A program made the translations under genes and the position numbers. Of a DNA stretch of 22,652 nt, positions 1 through 6,631 are shown piece after piece; within the stretch, counting starts at the first letter, position 1; every line of letters starts with the position of its first letter. Below the pieces are notes generated by a model, which did not search any database, was not told the origin of the DNA, and saw only the letters and a list, made by a program, of their open reading frames with translations. The stretch lies in assembly GCA_052148295.1 (NCBI GenBank), contig JBKQIP010000158.1, positions 1 to 22,652 on the forward strand, given 5' to 3'. This DNA comes from Bog-473 sp052148295. Lineage in GTDB: Bacteria; Actinomycetota; Acidimicrobiia; Acidimicrobiales; RAAP-2.

Positions 1-10
1 GCTCCATCAG

Positions 11-85
11 CCCGCAACCGTCCAGCCCGTATCCGTCCAGCCCGCAACCGTCCAGCCCATCTCCGTCCAGCCCCTATTCGTCCAG
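11..85. repeat. 15-bp tandem repeat downstream of hisH
   Basis: Five consecutive 15-nt units begin at 11, 26, 41, 56 and 71. They share the pattern CCC-five variable bases-CGTCCAG, and units 1 and 3 are identical. The array starts 10 nt beyond the hisH stop on the minus strand and runs toward the window edge. I see no gene here. The next his gene, if any, lies outside the window. Confidence 0.9.
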
Positions 86-95
86 CCCGGTACGG

Positions 96-728
96 TCACG
101 CCGCCAGGGCGACGAAGTTGGCCAGCAGGGCCAGCCCGCTGCGCCCGGACTTCTCCGGGTGGAATTGCGCGCCCCACAGATCGCCCCGGACCACCAGGGC
201 GGCCACGGGGCCGCCGTAGTCACAGACCGCCACCGTCTCGGGGCCGATAGGCGGCGCATAGGAGTGCACGAAATAGACCCAGGGCTGGTCCCCCAGGCCG
301 CGTAGCGGATCGGACGCCCCGGTTGTCTCCGTCGCGCACGGCGTCAGCTGGTTCCATTGCATCTGCGGATGTTTCTCTCCCGCCGGGAGCAGGGTCACCG
401 TGCCGCTGAACACACCGAGTCCGTCCGCCTCGGGGCTCTCGTCGGAGCCCTCATAGAGCAGTTGGAACCCGATGCACACGCCGAAGAACGGCACCCCCGC
501 CGCCAAGGCACCCCGGGCCGCCGGTGCCAGCCCGCTCTCGTCCAGAGCCCGCGCGCAGGCCCCGAATGCCCCCACGCCGGGCAACACGACGGCGTCCGCC
601 GCCTCCACCGACCCCACGTCGGCCACCAGCCGCGCGTCCGCCCCGACGTGCTGGAGGGCCTTTTCGGCCGAGCGCAGGTTCCCGATCCCGTAGTCGAGCA
701 CGGCGATGCGGGGCCCCCGGGCGCTCAC
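96..728 (-). CDS. hisH: Imidazole glycerol phosphate synthase, glutamine amidotransferase subunit HisH
   Basis: HisH hydrolyses glutamine and passes ammonia to HisF, which makes imidazole glycerol phosphate and AICAR in histidine synthesis (cytoplasm). The 210-aa length is normal. The N-terminus IAVLDYGIGNLRS is typical. The class I amidotransferase triad is visible: Cys85 in GVCIGFQ, and His191 and Glu193 in QFHPEKSG. The start is GTG at 728. It is the last gene of a minus-strand hisD-C-B-H run, separated from hisB by 62 nt made entirely of a 17-bp tandem repeat, whereas the upstream his genes overlap by 4 bp. The partner hisF is not in the window. Identity is certain from motifs and context; the start is slightly less certain because the repeat copies other GTG codons upstream. 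Confidence 0.97.
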   Translation of the reverse strand: MSARGPRIAVLDYGIGNLRSAEKALQHVGADARLVADVGSVEAADAVVLPGVGAFGACARALDESGLAPAARGALAAGVPFFGVCIGFQLLYEGSDESPEADGLGVFSGTVTLLPAGEKHPQMQWNQLTPCATETTGASDPLRGLGDQPWVYFVHSYAPPIGPETVAVCDYGGPVAALVVRGDLWGAQFHPEKSGRSGLALLANFVALAA

Positions 729-803
729 CGGCTGCCCGCGCTCACCGGCTGCCCGCGCTCACCGGCGGCCCGCACTCACCGGTTGCCTGCTCACAAACTG
801 CCC
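721..803. repeat. 17-bp tandem repeat filling the hisB-hisH junction
   Basis: Units begin at 721, 738, 755 and 772 (pattern GCGCTCACCGGCTGCCC with a few changes), followed by a shortened fifth unit at 789-803. On the minus strand every unit carries GTGAG. In the fifth unit this motif forms the hisB stop (791-793), and in the first unit it forms the hisH start (726-728). The spacer is therefore a tandem expansion of the stop/start junction itself. Confidence 0.92.
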
Positions 804-1393
804 TTCGTGGAGGGGATCCGCTCGCCTTCGATCCGCACCGCGTCGCGCAACGACCGGGCGACCCCCTTGAAGCTGGCTTCGAGCATGTGGTGGGTGTTCT
901 TGCCCTCGCGCCGGCGGATGTGCAGGGTGAGGTTGCCCGCGGTGGCGAAGGCACGCCAGAACTCCTCGGCCAGTTGCGGGTTGAAGGGGGGCGAGCCCAG
1001 ACCGGGCGTGTCGGGCGCGAAGTCGAGTTCGTAGGCCAGGTAGGGCCGCCCCGACAGGTCCAGTGCCACCTCGATCAGCGCCTCGTCGAGCGGCAGCAGC
1101 GCCGAAGCGAAGCGCCGGATGCCGCGCTTGTCGCCCAGTGCCTCGGCCAGGCAGCCGCCGAGCACGATGCCGACGTCCTCGACCGTGTGGTGGGCGTCCA
1201 CGTGCAGGTCACCCTGGGCCGCCACGCGGAGGTCGAACGAGGCGTGGCGCCCCAGCTGCTCCACCATGTGATCGAAGAACGGGAGCCCGGTCGAGACGTC
1301 GACCGCGCCCGAGCCGTCGATCAGCAGGGACGCCTCGATCGTGGTCTCCTTGGTCACTCGCTGCTTGTCGGCCCGGCGGACGTCGGTGCTCAC
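791..1393 (-). CDS. hisB: Imidazoleglycerol-phosphate dehydratase HisB
   Basis: HisB removes water from imidazole glycerol phosphate to give imidazole acetol phosphate (step 6 of histidine synthesis), using two manganese ions. The 200-aa protein is the dehydratase domain only, as in actinomycetes, without the phosphatase domain of the enterobacterial fusion. Metal-ligand motifs are visible: FFDHM near residue 40, HHTVEDVG at 68-75, and a second THHMLEASFKG near the C-terminus. The GTG start at 1393 overlaps the hisC stop as GTGA and is preferred to an in-frame start at 1528, which would extend deep into hisC and add residues foreign to the family. The stop at 791 lies inside the 17-bp repeat. 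Confidence 0.96.
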   Translation of the reverse strand: MSTDVRRADKQRVTKETTIEASLLIDGSGAVDVSTGLPFFDHMVEQLGRHASFDLRVAAQGDLHVDAHHTVEDVGIVLGGCLAEALGDKRGIRRFASALLPLDEALIEVALDLSGRPYLAYELDFAPDTPGLGSPPFNPQLAEEFWRAFATAGNLTLHIRRREGKNTHHMLEASFKGVARSLRDAVRIEGERIPSTKGSL

Positions 1394-2454
1394 ACACACT
1401 CCTTCAAGGCGCTCAGGAAGCGGTCGTTCTCGTCGGGTCGCCCGATGGTCACCCGCAGGCAGCCCGGCAGCCCGGCCCAGCTGGCACAGTTGCGGATGAG
1501 CACCGAGCGCTCGAGCAGGCCCTGCCACACCACGTCGGCGTCCTGGCCCAGCGGGCGGAAGAGGATGAAATTGGCATCGGAGGGCCAGCTCTCCACCGGG
1601 AGGTCGGCCAACCCGGCCGCCACCCGCCCCCGCTCTTCGGTGATCAGCGCCACCCGGCTCGCCATCTCGTCGGTGTGACGGAGGGCGAGCAGCCCGGCCA
1701 GCTGGGTCTGCGTCGAGAGGTGGTACGGCAAGGCGACCGCTTCACAGGCCCCGACCACCGCGGCGTCGGCCACCAGATAGCCCAGGCGGGCGCCGGCCAT
1801 GGCCCAGGTCTTGGAGAACGTCCGGGTGACAACCAGACCCGGATGCGCCGGCCCGCGTAGGGAGAGGGCGCTCCAGCTGGCGAACTGCCCATAGGCCTCG
1901 TCCACGATGACCAGTCCCGGTGCCGCTACGAGGACGGTCTCGACCGTGCCTCTCGGTTCGACCCGCCCGGTGGGGTTGTTGGGCGAGCACAAGAAGGTGA
2001 TGTCGGGTCGGGCCCGGGCCAGCAGGGAGGAGGCCGCCGCCGGGTCGATGCGGAAGTCCTCCGTCCGCCCTCCTTCGGTCAGCGCCGTCCCGGTCAGCCG
2101 GCTGATGTGCGAGTGCAGCGCGTAGGTCGGTTCGAAGACACAGGCTCGGCGGCCCGGTCCCCCGTAGGCCAGCAGCAGGCACTGCAGCACCTCGTTGGAC
2201 CCGTTGGCGCAGAAGACCTCCTCGGGGGACACGTCGTGCTGGGCGGCGACGGCGGCCCGCAGTTCGGTGGCCGGGCGGTCCGGGTAGCGGTGGAACGCCA
2301 CCTGGCCCAGCGCGGCCAGCAGCTCCTCACTCCACTGCTCGGGCGGCGGGAAGGGGGATTCGTTGGTGTTGAGCCGCACCTCGGCCTCGACCTGAGGCGA
2401 GTGGTACCCCTGGGCCAGCTGGAGATCGGGCCGCAACGGTGGGAGCGCGCTCAC
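1390..2454 (-). CDS. hisC: Histidinol-phosphate aminotransferase HisC
   Basis: This is a PLP-dependent class I/II aminotransferase that converts imidazole acetol phosphate and glutamate to histidinol phosphate. The 354-aa length fits the family. Motifs in order are NTNESPFPPP (about 29-38), CANGSNEVLQ (82-91), CSPNNPTG (156-163), VDEAYGQF (184-191), and TRTFSKTWAMAG with the Schiff-base lysine at Lys215; the C-terminal RVTIGRPDEN carries the usual phosphate/substrate arginine. The GTG start at 2454 overlaps the hisD stop by 4 bp, and the stop overlaps the hisB start, so translational coupling is likely. A broader aminotransferase role is possible in principle, but the operon makes HisC clear. 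Confidence 0.97.
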   Translation of the reverse strand: MSALPPLRPDLQLAQGYHSPQVEAEVRLNTNESPFPPPEQWSEELLAALGQVAFHRYPDRPATELRAAVAAQHDVSPEEVFCANGSNEVLQCLLLAYGGPGRRACVFEPTYALHSHISRLTGTALTEGGRTEDFRIDPAAASSLLARARPDITFLCSPNNPTGRVEPRGTVETVLVAAPGLVIVDEAYGQFASWSALSLRGPAHPGLVVTRTFSKTWAMAGARLGYLVADAAVVGACEAVALPYHLSTQTQLAGLLALRHTDEMASRVALITEERGRVAAGLADLPVESWPSDANFILFRPLGQDADVVWQGLLERSVLIRNCASWAGLPGCLRVTIGRPDENDRFLSALKECV

Positions 2455-3764
2455 GGCCCGGGCCGGTCCAGGGCCGCCAGGCGCAGGCGGACGGAGTCGG
2501 CGTGGGCCGGCAGGCCTTCGACCTCGGCCAGGGTGATCACCGGCGGGCCCAGGACCCGCAGGGCGTCGGGCGTCACGCCCACCGCGTGGATGTGACGGCG
2601 GAAGTCGTCGGCGCGCAGGGCCGAGGAGAAGCGGGCCGTGCGATTGGTCGGGAGCACGTGGTTGGGCCCGGCGAGGTAGTCGCCCAGGCTGGCCGGGGCC
2701 CAGGGACCGATGAACACGGCGCCGGCGTTCTCCACCTGTGCCACCAGAGCGACGGCGTCAGCATCGGACACCATCAGCTGCAGGTGCTCGGGGGCCACCG
2801 TGTTGGCCACCGCCATGGCGGCCTCGGGCCCGTCCACCAGGCAGGCGATACCGGCCGAGGCGAGCGTGGCCTCGAGGTCGACCCGCCGGGGCGAGTCGGC
2901 GGCGATGCGGTCGACCTCGGTGCGCACGGCGGCCAACAACCCTTCGTCCCAGGTCACCAGCCAGGCCAGCCCGTCGGGCCCGTGCTCGGCCTGGACCACC
3001 AGGTCGATGGCGATGAAGTCGGGGGGAGCGCCGGGTCCGGCCACCACCACGATCTCGGAGGGGCCGGCGAAGGCCGAGGCCACCCCGACGACCCCGCTCA
3101 CCTGGCGCTTGGCCTCGGCCACGTACGTGTTGCCCGGGCCGGCGATGAGGTCGACCCGGGGCACGCTGGCGGTCCCGTAGGCCATGGCGGCCACCGCCTG
3201 GGCCCCACCGATGCGGTACACCTCGTCGATCCCCGCGATGGCGGCCGCGGCCAGGGTGGCGTCGTCCACCCGGCCGTCGGCCCCCGGCGGCACGCACAGC
3301 ATGATGTCCTCCACCCCGGCCACCCGGGCCGGCGCGGCGCACATGAGCACGGTGGAGGGGTAGCGGGCCCGACCGCCCGGGGCGTAGAGCCCGGCTCGGC
3401 GCACGGGGCGGGTGAGGTGGGCCACCGTCACCCCGCCCGAGGTGTAGTCCCCCGGTGGGGTGCCCTCGTGGGAGTGGTAGGCCACCACGCGTTCGAAGGC
3501 GAGCTCGAGGGCATCCTTGACCGGCCAGGGCACGCGGTAGCGGGCCTCCACGATGTCCGCCGGCGGCACGCGCAGGCCGTCGCCGATGTCCACCCCGTCG
3601 AAGCGCCGGGAGAAGTTGATGACCGCCTCGTCACCGTCCTGGCGAACCAGGCGGAGCACCTCGGCCACATCCTGGTGCACGTCGGACCCCGGGTCCCCCG
3701 GGCGCGGCACGACCGTGTCGAACGGCGGCGTGGCACCGCGCAGGTCGAGGACACGGAGGGGCAT
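2451..3764 (-). CDS. hisD: Histidinol dehydrogenase HisD
   Basis: HisD is the zinc- and NAD-dependent enzyme that oxidises histidinol to histidine in two steps. Family signatures include GPGNTYVAEAKRQV, FAGPSEIVVVA, QAEHGPDG (zinc-ligand Gln/His region), and DYLAGPNHVLPT with a C-terminal HIHAVGVT-like segment. The length is 437 aa from ATG 3764. This ATG matches the usual N-terminus (MPLRVLDLRG). A GTG two codons upstream at 3770 is an alternative. It is the first gene of the minus-strand his operon, and the 3' end overlaps hisC by 4 bp. A TAGCCT hexamer (3774-3779) lies 9 nt before the ATG and could be a -10 element. Confidence 0.97.
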   Translation of the reverse strand: MPLRVLDLRGATPPFDTVVPRPGDPGSDVHQDVAEVLRLVRQDGDEAVINFSRRFDGVDIGDGLRVPPADIVEARYRVPWPVKDALELAFERVVAYHSHEGTPPGDYTSGGVTVAHLTRPVRRAGLYAPGGRARYPSTVLMCAAPARVAGVEDIMLCVPPGADGRVDDATLAAAAIAGIDEVYRIGGAQAVAAMAYGTASVPRVDLIAGPGNTYVAEAKRQVSGVVGVASAFAGPSEIVVVAGPGAPPDFIAIDLVVQAEHGPDGLAWLVTWDEGLLAAVRTEVDRIAADSPRRVDLEATLASAGIACLVDGPEAAMAVANTVAPEHLQLMVSDADAVALVAQVENAGAVFIGPWAPASLGDYLAGPNHVLPTNRTARFSSALRADDFRRHIHAVGVTPDALRVLGPPVITLAEVEGLPAHADSVRLRLAALDRPGP

Positions 3765-3887
3765 GAACACACCAGGCTACCGGGGCCATCGGCCGGCCCA
3801 AAGCGCCCTCGGGGACGGGCCGCCGGCGGCGGCGCGCCCGGGGCGAGCGGGTTCCGCCGCCGCGCTCCCATGGGCCATCATCGTGGG

Positions 3888-4073
3888 ATGACATCAGCGG
3901 CCGAGATCTCCTCCCTGTCCTCCACCCTGCAGGAACTGAACGATCGGGTCACCGCCATGGCCGAGGCGGCCCAGGCGCAGAGCAACGAGGACATGGCCCA
4001 CGAGCTCTTCGCCGTCGAGCGCGCCCTGGGCGGGGCCCTGCGCCGGCTGCGGCGCTTCGCTCAGACGGCGTAG
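3888..4073 (+). CDS. Small conserved-looking 61-aa protein
   Basis: This is a 61-aa acidic-then-basic helical protein with no signal or membrane segment. Residues 5-45 have heptad-like spacing of Leu/Ile/Met (SSLSSTLQELNDRVTAMAE), suggesting a coiled coil, and the end is basic (GGALRRLRRFAQ). The ATG at 3888 has a possible leaderless -10 (CATCAT, 3876-3881) 6 nt before it. It is transcribed divergently from hisD and converges on the PIN gene with a 13-bp 3' overlap. I do not recognise a named family. The coding call rests on codon pattern, a sensible start and its clean fit between neighbours. Confidence 0.65.
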   Translation: MTSAAEISSLSSTLQELNDRVTAMAEAAQAQSNEDMAHELFAVERALGGALRRLRRFAQTA

Positions 4074-4462
4074 AGCACCAGCTCGTGACCGAGCTGGGTG
4101 GCCGCATGGCGCAGCACGTTCTGCCGCTGCGCCACCACGGCACAATTGCGCCGATCGGCCAACTCGATCACCGCCATCACCGCCAGCTCTGACGTGTCGC
4201 AGCGCACGGCCAGCTCCCCGGTGCGACGGGCCGCCTCCGCCGTGAAGGGCTCCACCTCGGTGCCGTCGAGCAGCTCGGTGACCCGGTCGCTGCGGGCCTC
4301 GGTCCGGAAGCCCTCGGCCACCGCCACGGCCGGGATCAGCGGCACGATGCCGTTGGACAGCGCCGCTCGATGCAGGGCCCACATCATCCGGTCCCCCCGC
4401 GCCGCAGCGTGCAGGGCTCCCACTCCGTAGACCAGTCCCTCGCGCCGGGGCGAGAGGCTCAC
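4061..4462 (-). CDS. PIN-like (VapC-type) protein with degenerate active site
   Basis: This 133-aa protein follows the layout of actinobacterial VapC-like PIN proteins: an N-terminal YxxGAL strand, GDRMMWALHRAAL, then VEPFTAEAARRTGEL and a C-terminal TSxxxxMAVIELADRR...VVA segment. VapC toxins are Mg-dependent RNases that use three or four acidic residues. Here the first Asp is Gly (YGVGAL), the usual TSDVVDAA is TSELAVMA, and the usual TSDPDDL is AQRQNVL. Only the mid-protein Glu (AEGFR) remains. The GTG start at 4462 overlaps the stop of the upstream antitoxin-like gene by 4 bp, the usual antitoxin-toxin order. It is probably inactive as a nuclease, although it could still bind its partner or RNA. 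Confidence 0.75.
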   Translation of the reverse strand: MSLSPRREGLVYGVGALHAAARGDRMMWALHRAALSNGIVPLIPAVAVAEGFRTEARSDRVTELLDGTEVEPFTAEAARRTGELAVRCDTSELAVMAVIELADRRNCAVVAQRQNVLRHAATQLGHELVLYAV

Positions 4463-4725
4463 CGGCGCCGCACCCGGGACGCCACGCCGGAGACTCCCGA
4501 GCGCAGCCGGGCCAGGAGGGCCTCACCGGCGGCCAGCTCCTCGGGGCTCAGCGAGCCCGTCTCACCCTCCCACGCCGCCACGCCCCGCAGGCCCTGGCGC
4601 ACCCGCAGCTGCTTCTCGGCCGCGGTGGAGAGCCAGGCACTGAACGAAACGCCGTCCTCCTTGGCCGCCAGCTCGACCGAGGCGGCCACTTCATCGCCCA
4701 GTGACACCGAGCGTTTCGTCACCAT
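4459..4725 (-). CDS. Ribbon-helix-helix-type antitoxin
   Basis: This 88-aa protein begins MVTKRSVSLGDEVAASVELAAKEDGVSFSAWLSTAAEKQL: a basic beta strand followed by two helices, the layout of ribbon-helix-helix DNA-binding antitoxins. The C-terminal half (EGETGSLSPEELAAGEALLARLRS) would wrap the partner. The ATG at 4725 is chosen because a TACAAT hexamer lies 8 nt upstream; a longer in-frame version from 4815 would translate the promoter repeats. It is followed by the PIN gene with a GTGA overlap. Like other antitoxins it probably represses its own promoter. The family is inferred from pattern only. Confidence 0.7.
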   Translation of the reverse strand: MVTKRSVSLGDEVAASVELAAKEDGVSFSAWLSTAAEKQLRVRQGLRGVAAWEGETGSLSPEELAAGEALLARLRSGVSGVASRVRRR

Positions 4726-4732
4726 GGCAGAA

Positions 4733-4768
4733 AATTGTAGCAGCCGCAGTAGTACCCTCAGTAGCACC
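4733..4768 (-). promoter_or_regulatory. Promoter with three 12-bp direct repeats for the antitoxin/PIN pair
   Basis: On the plus strand the units are 4733-4744, 4745-4756 and 4757-4768, sharing the core (C)AGTAG(C/T)ACC, with the third unit diverged. The unit next to the gene contains TACAAT (minus strand, 4739-4734), a good -10 element 8 nt before the ATG. The overlap of direct repeats with the -10 suggests an autorepression operator, as is usual for ribbon-helix-helix antitoxins. This is inference. Confidence 0.5.
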
Positions 4769-4811
4769 ATTGGGCGGCAATGCTCACCAGGAGGCTCGCA
4801 CCCGGGAAACA

Positions 4812-4841
4812 CCAATGCCGGCCCTGAGGGGCCGGCATTGG
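4812..4841 (-). terminator. Perfect 13-bp hairpin, likely terminator of nth
   Basis: Plus-strand 4812-4824 and 4829-4841 are perfect reverse complements around the 4-nt loop TGAG. It lies 150 nt beyond the nth stop and about 90 nt before the antitoxin start. In the minus direction it is followed by TGTTTCCC, a poor T-tract, so it may be an atypical terminator or an RNA-stabilising stem. The rest of the gap 4726-4993 holds the repeats above and a palindrome at 4896, with no gene seen. Confidence 0.5.
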
Positions 4842-4879
4842 GCGAGTCGGCCGGGAGGCGGATCCCAGCGACGACTCTT

Positions 4880-4909
4880 CTGGAACCAGGTGGCGGGAAC
4901 CGGTTCCAG
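4880..4909. other. Nested palindrome, possible operator
   Basis: A perfect 12-bp palindrome GGAACCGGTTCC (4896-4907) lies inside a wider inverted repeat, CTGGAACC (4880-4887) against GGTTCCAG (4902-4909). It lies 84 nt past the nth stop, and TATGCT follows at 4912-4917 on the plus strand. No gene starting nearby was found, so the role (operator, RNA stem or chance) is open. Confidence 0.35.
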
Positions 4910-4993
4910 TTCTATGCTAGCGCGAGACCCCCCGTGTGTCAGCCGGAGAGTTGCCGGCCGGTGGCAGGCCGGTGGCTGGCCGTGGGTGGCGAG

Positions 4994-5650
4994 TCAGCCG
5001 AACGACCCGGCGGAGGGGCAGATATCGGCCAGGACGCAGCGGCCACACGCCGGCTTCCGGGCCCGGCAGGTGGCCCGCCCGTGCAGGATCATCCGCAGGC
5101 TGAAGGCTCCCCGCTCGCCGGCCGGGAGCAGGGCATTGAGCTCGTGCTCCAGCTTGACCGGATCGTCCTCGGTGCTGAGCCCGAGGCGCCGGGAGAGCCG
5201 GAGCACATGGGTGTCGACGGGCAGACCGGGGAGCCCGAAGGCCACGCTGCGCACCACGTTGCCCGTCTTGCGCCCGACTCCGGGCACCGTGACCAGGTCG
5301 TCCAGAGCGGTGGGGACCTCGCCGCCGAACCGTGCCTCGATCGTCTGCGCCATTCCGATCAGGTTGCGCGTCTTGGCCCGGAAGAACCCGGTGGTGCGGA
5401 TGAGGGACTCCACCCGGTCGGGATCGGCCCGGGCGAGTGCCGCCGCATCGGGATAGGCGGCGAACAGGGCCGGCGTCACCAGGTTGACCCGGACGTCGGT
5501 GCACTGGGCCGACAGGATGGTGGCCACCAGGAGCTGGAACGGGGACTCGAAGTCCAGCTCGCACAGGTCGGCCGCGGTGCCGGGGTACTCCTCGGCCAGG
5601 CGTTGCGCCACGACGCGGGCCCGTCCTTTGGGTGTGCGCGGGCGTCCCAC
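4994..5650 (-). CDS. nth: Endonuclease III (DNA glycosylase/AP lyase)
   Basis: This base-excision repair enzyme removes oxidised pyrimidines and cleaves abasic sites. The helix-hairpin-helix is LVTVPGVGRKTGNVV with catalytic Lys128, and the catalytic Asp is Asp146 in PVDTHVLRL. The [4Fe-4S] cluster cysteines are Cys195, 202, 205 and 211 with the classic 6-2-5 spacing. The 218-aa length is normal. The start is GTG at 5650: a TACCGT hexamer lies exactly 6 nt upstream, and the N-terminal GRPRTPKGRARVVAQRLAEEYP matches actinobacterial Nth proteins. The open frame extends 269 codons further upstream, but only as the antisense of mshD. It is divergent from mshD, 30 bp away. Confidence 0.96.
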   Translation of the reverse strand: MGRPRTPKGRARVVAQRLAEEYPGTAADLCELDFESPFQLLVATILSAQCTDVRVNLVTPALFAAYPDAAALARADPDRVESLIRTTGFFRAKTRNLIGMAQTIEARFGGEVPTALDDLVTVPGVGRKTGNVVRSVAFGLPGLPVDTHVLRLSRRLGLSTEDDPVKLEHELNALLPAGERGAFSLRMILHGRATCRARKPACGRCVLADICPSAGSFG

Positions 5651-5656
5651 CTGGCC

Positions 5657-5674
5657 ACGGTACCGGGTTAACGT
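5657..5674. promoter_or_regulatory. Compact divergent leaderless promoter pair, nth / mshD
   Basis: Only 30 bp separate the two divergent starts. On the minus strand TACCGT (5662-5657) is 6 nt before the nth GTG. On the plus strand TAACGT (5669-5674) is 6 nt before the mshD GTG at 5681. Neither start has a Shine-Dalgarno sequence. Both mRNAs would start at or next to the start codon. This is inferred from spacing alone. Confidence 0.5.
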
Positions 5675-5680
5675 GCCCCG

Positions 5681-6631
5681 GTGGATGTACGGGCGCTGGG
5701 CCACCTCGACCCCGCCCAAGAGTCCGCCGTCCGCGACCTGGTCGCCCGTCGCGAGGCGGCCGACCAGCACCCGGCGCTCTCCGAGGACCTGCGCGACGGG
5801 AGCGGTCGGCTCGACCTGGCCCACTATCGAGCGCGGGCGTTGCTGGCCGAGGAGGGGGGGGCCCTGGTCGGGTGCGCCACCTTGGCGCCGGGTGCCGACG
5901 GGTTCCTCGCCCTCCACGTCGCCGTCGATCCCGGGGCGCCTTCGGAGCTCGACGTCCGCGCCGCCCTCGTTCGGGCCGCCCTCGGTCAGGCCGCCCCCGG
6001 TCAGGCCGCCCTCGATCAGGCCGCCCCCGGTCAGGCCGCCCCAAGGGTCCGCCTCTGGATCATGCAGGCCGGGCCCGACGACGACAAGGCCGTCGAAGCG
6101 CTGGGCTTCCGTCCCGAACGCGACCTGCTCCAGATGCGGGTCCCCCTCCCGCTCCCGGTCGACGCCGTGGCCGCCACCCGCCCGGTGCAGACCAGGCCCT
6201 TCCAGCCCGGACGGGACGACGACATGTGGCTCTCGGTCAACAATCGCGCCTTCGCCGGGCATCCCGAACAGGGGAACTGGACCCTCGAGAAACTGCACGA
6301 CCGGGAACGGGCCGAGTGGTTCGACCCCGATGGGTTCCTGGTGGCCCCGGCCCCCGACGGGCGGGGCCTCATCGGCTCCTGCTGGACCAAGGTCCACCGC
6401 CGCTTCGCGCCACCGCTCGGCGAGATCTACGTGATCTCGGTCGACCCCTCCCGGCACGGGGAGGGCTGGGGGCGGGCCCTCACCGTGGCCGGCCTGCAGT
6501 GGCTCTCAGCGCAGGGCCTCCGGGTCGGCATGCTCTACACCGACGCCGCCAATGCCGCCGCCGTCGCGCTGTACCGGTCCCTCGGATTCAGCGTCGACCA
6601 CGTCGACCGGTCGTACGTGACCTCTCCCTGA
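5681..6631 (+). CDS. mshD: Mycothiol synthase (mycothiol acetyltransferase) MshD
   Basis: MshD transfers acetyl from acetyl-CoA to Cys-GlcN-Ins, the last step of mycothiol synthesis. The 316-aa protein has the tandem GNAT layout of the family: an N-terminal domain (about 1-150) ending in ALGFRPERDLLQMRVPLP, and a C-terminal domain with VNNRAFAGHPEQGNWT, EIYVISVDPSRHGEGWGRALTVAGL (the acetyl-CoA loop) and LYTDAANAAAVALYRSLGF. The GTG start at 5681 is preceded by TAACGT 6 nt upstream. Residues about 92-121 are a run of GQAAP/LDQAA units encoded by a 15-bp tandem repeat, unusual for the N-terminal domain. The stop lies in a duplicated 16-bp unit. Mycothiol marks the host as an actinomycete. Confidence 0.94.
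   Translation: MDVRALGHLDPAQESAVRDLVARREAADQHPALSEDLRDGSGRLDLAHYRARALLAEEGGALVGCATLAPGADGFLALHVAVDPGAPSELDVRAALVRAALGQAAPGQAALDQAAPGQAAPRVRLWIMQAGPDDDKAVEALGFRPERDLLQMRVPLPLPVDAVAATRPVQTRPFQPGRDDDMWLSVNNRAFAGHPEQGNWTLEKLHDRERAEWFDPDGFLVAPAPDGRGLIGSCWTKVHRRFAPPLGEIYVISVDPSRHGEGWGRALTVAGLQWLSAQGLRVGMLYTDAANAAAVALYRSLGFSVDHVDRSYVTSP
5954..6043 (+). repeat. 15-bp in-frame tandem repeat inside mshD
   Basis: Six units of 15 nt (starts 5954, 5969, 5984, 5999, 6014, 6029) carry the core GGTCAGGCCGCCC(C/T)C. The last four are nearly identical. The period is five codons, so copy-number change would keep the frame and lengthen a helix-like Ala/Gln/Pro segment in the N-terminal acetyltransferase domain. 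Confidence 0.93.

Noticed and set aside
11..85. CRISPR array
   Set aside because: The units are 15 bp with no spacers of separate sequence, and no cas genes are present; it is a simple tandem repeat. The same holds for the arrays at 721, 6664 and 20311.
1394..1528. Longer HisB starting at 1528
   Set aside because: It would extend through the hisC C-terminus; the GTG at 1393 gives a normal-length enzyme and the GTGA overlap seen elsewhere in the operon.
2439..3887. Long plus-strand open frame antisense to hisD
   Set aside because: It is a G+C-driven shadow of hisD with Gly/His/Arg-rich composition and no recognisable domain. Only its last 61 codons (from 3888) look like a real gene.
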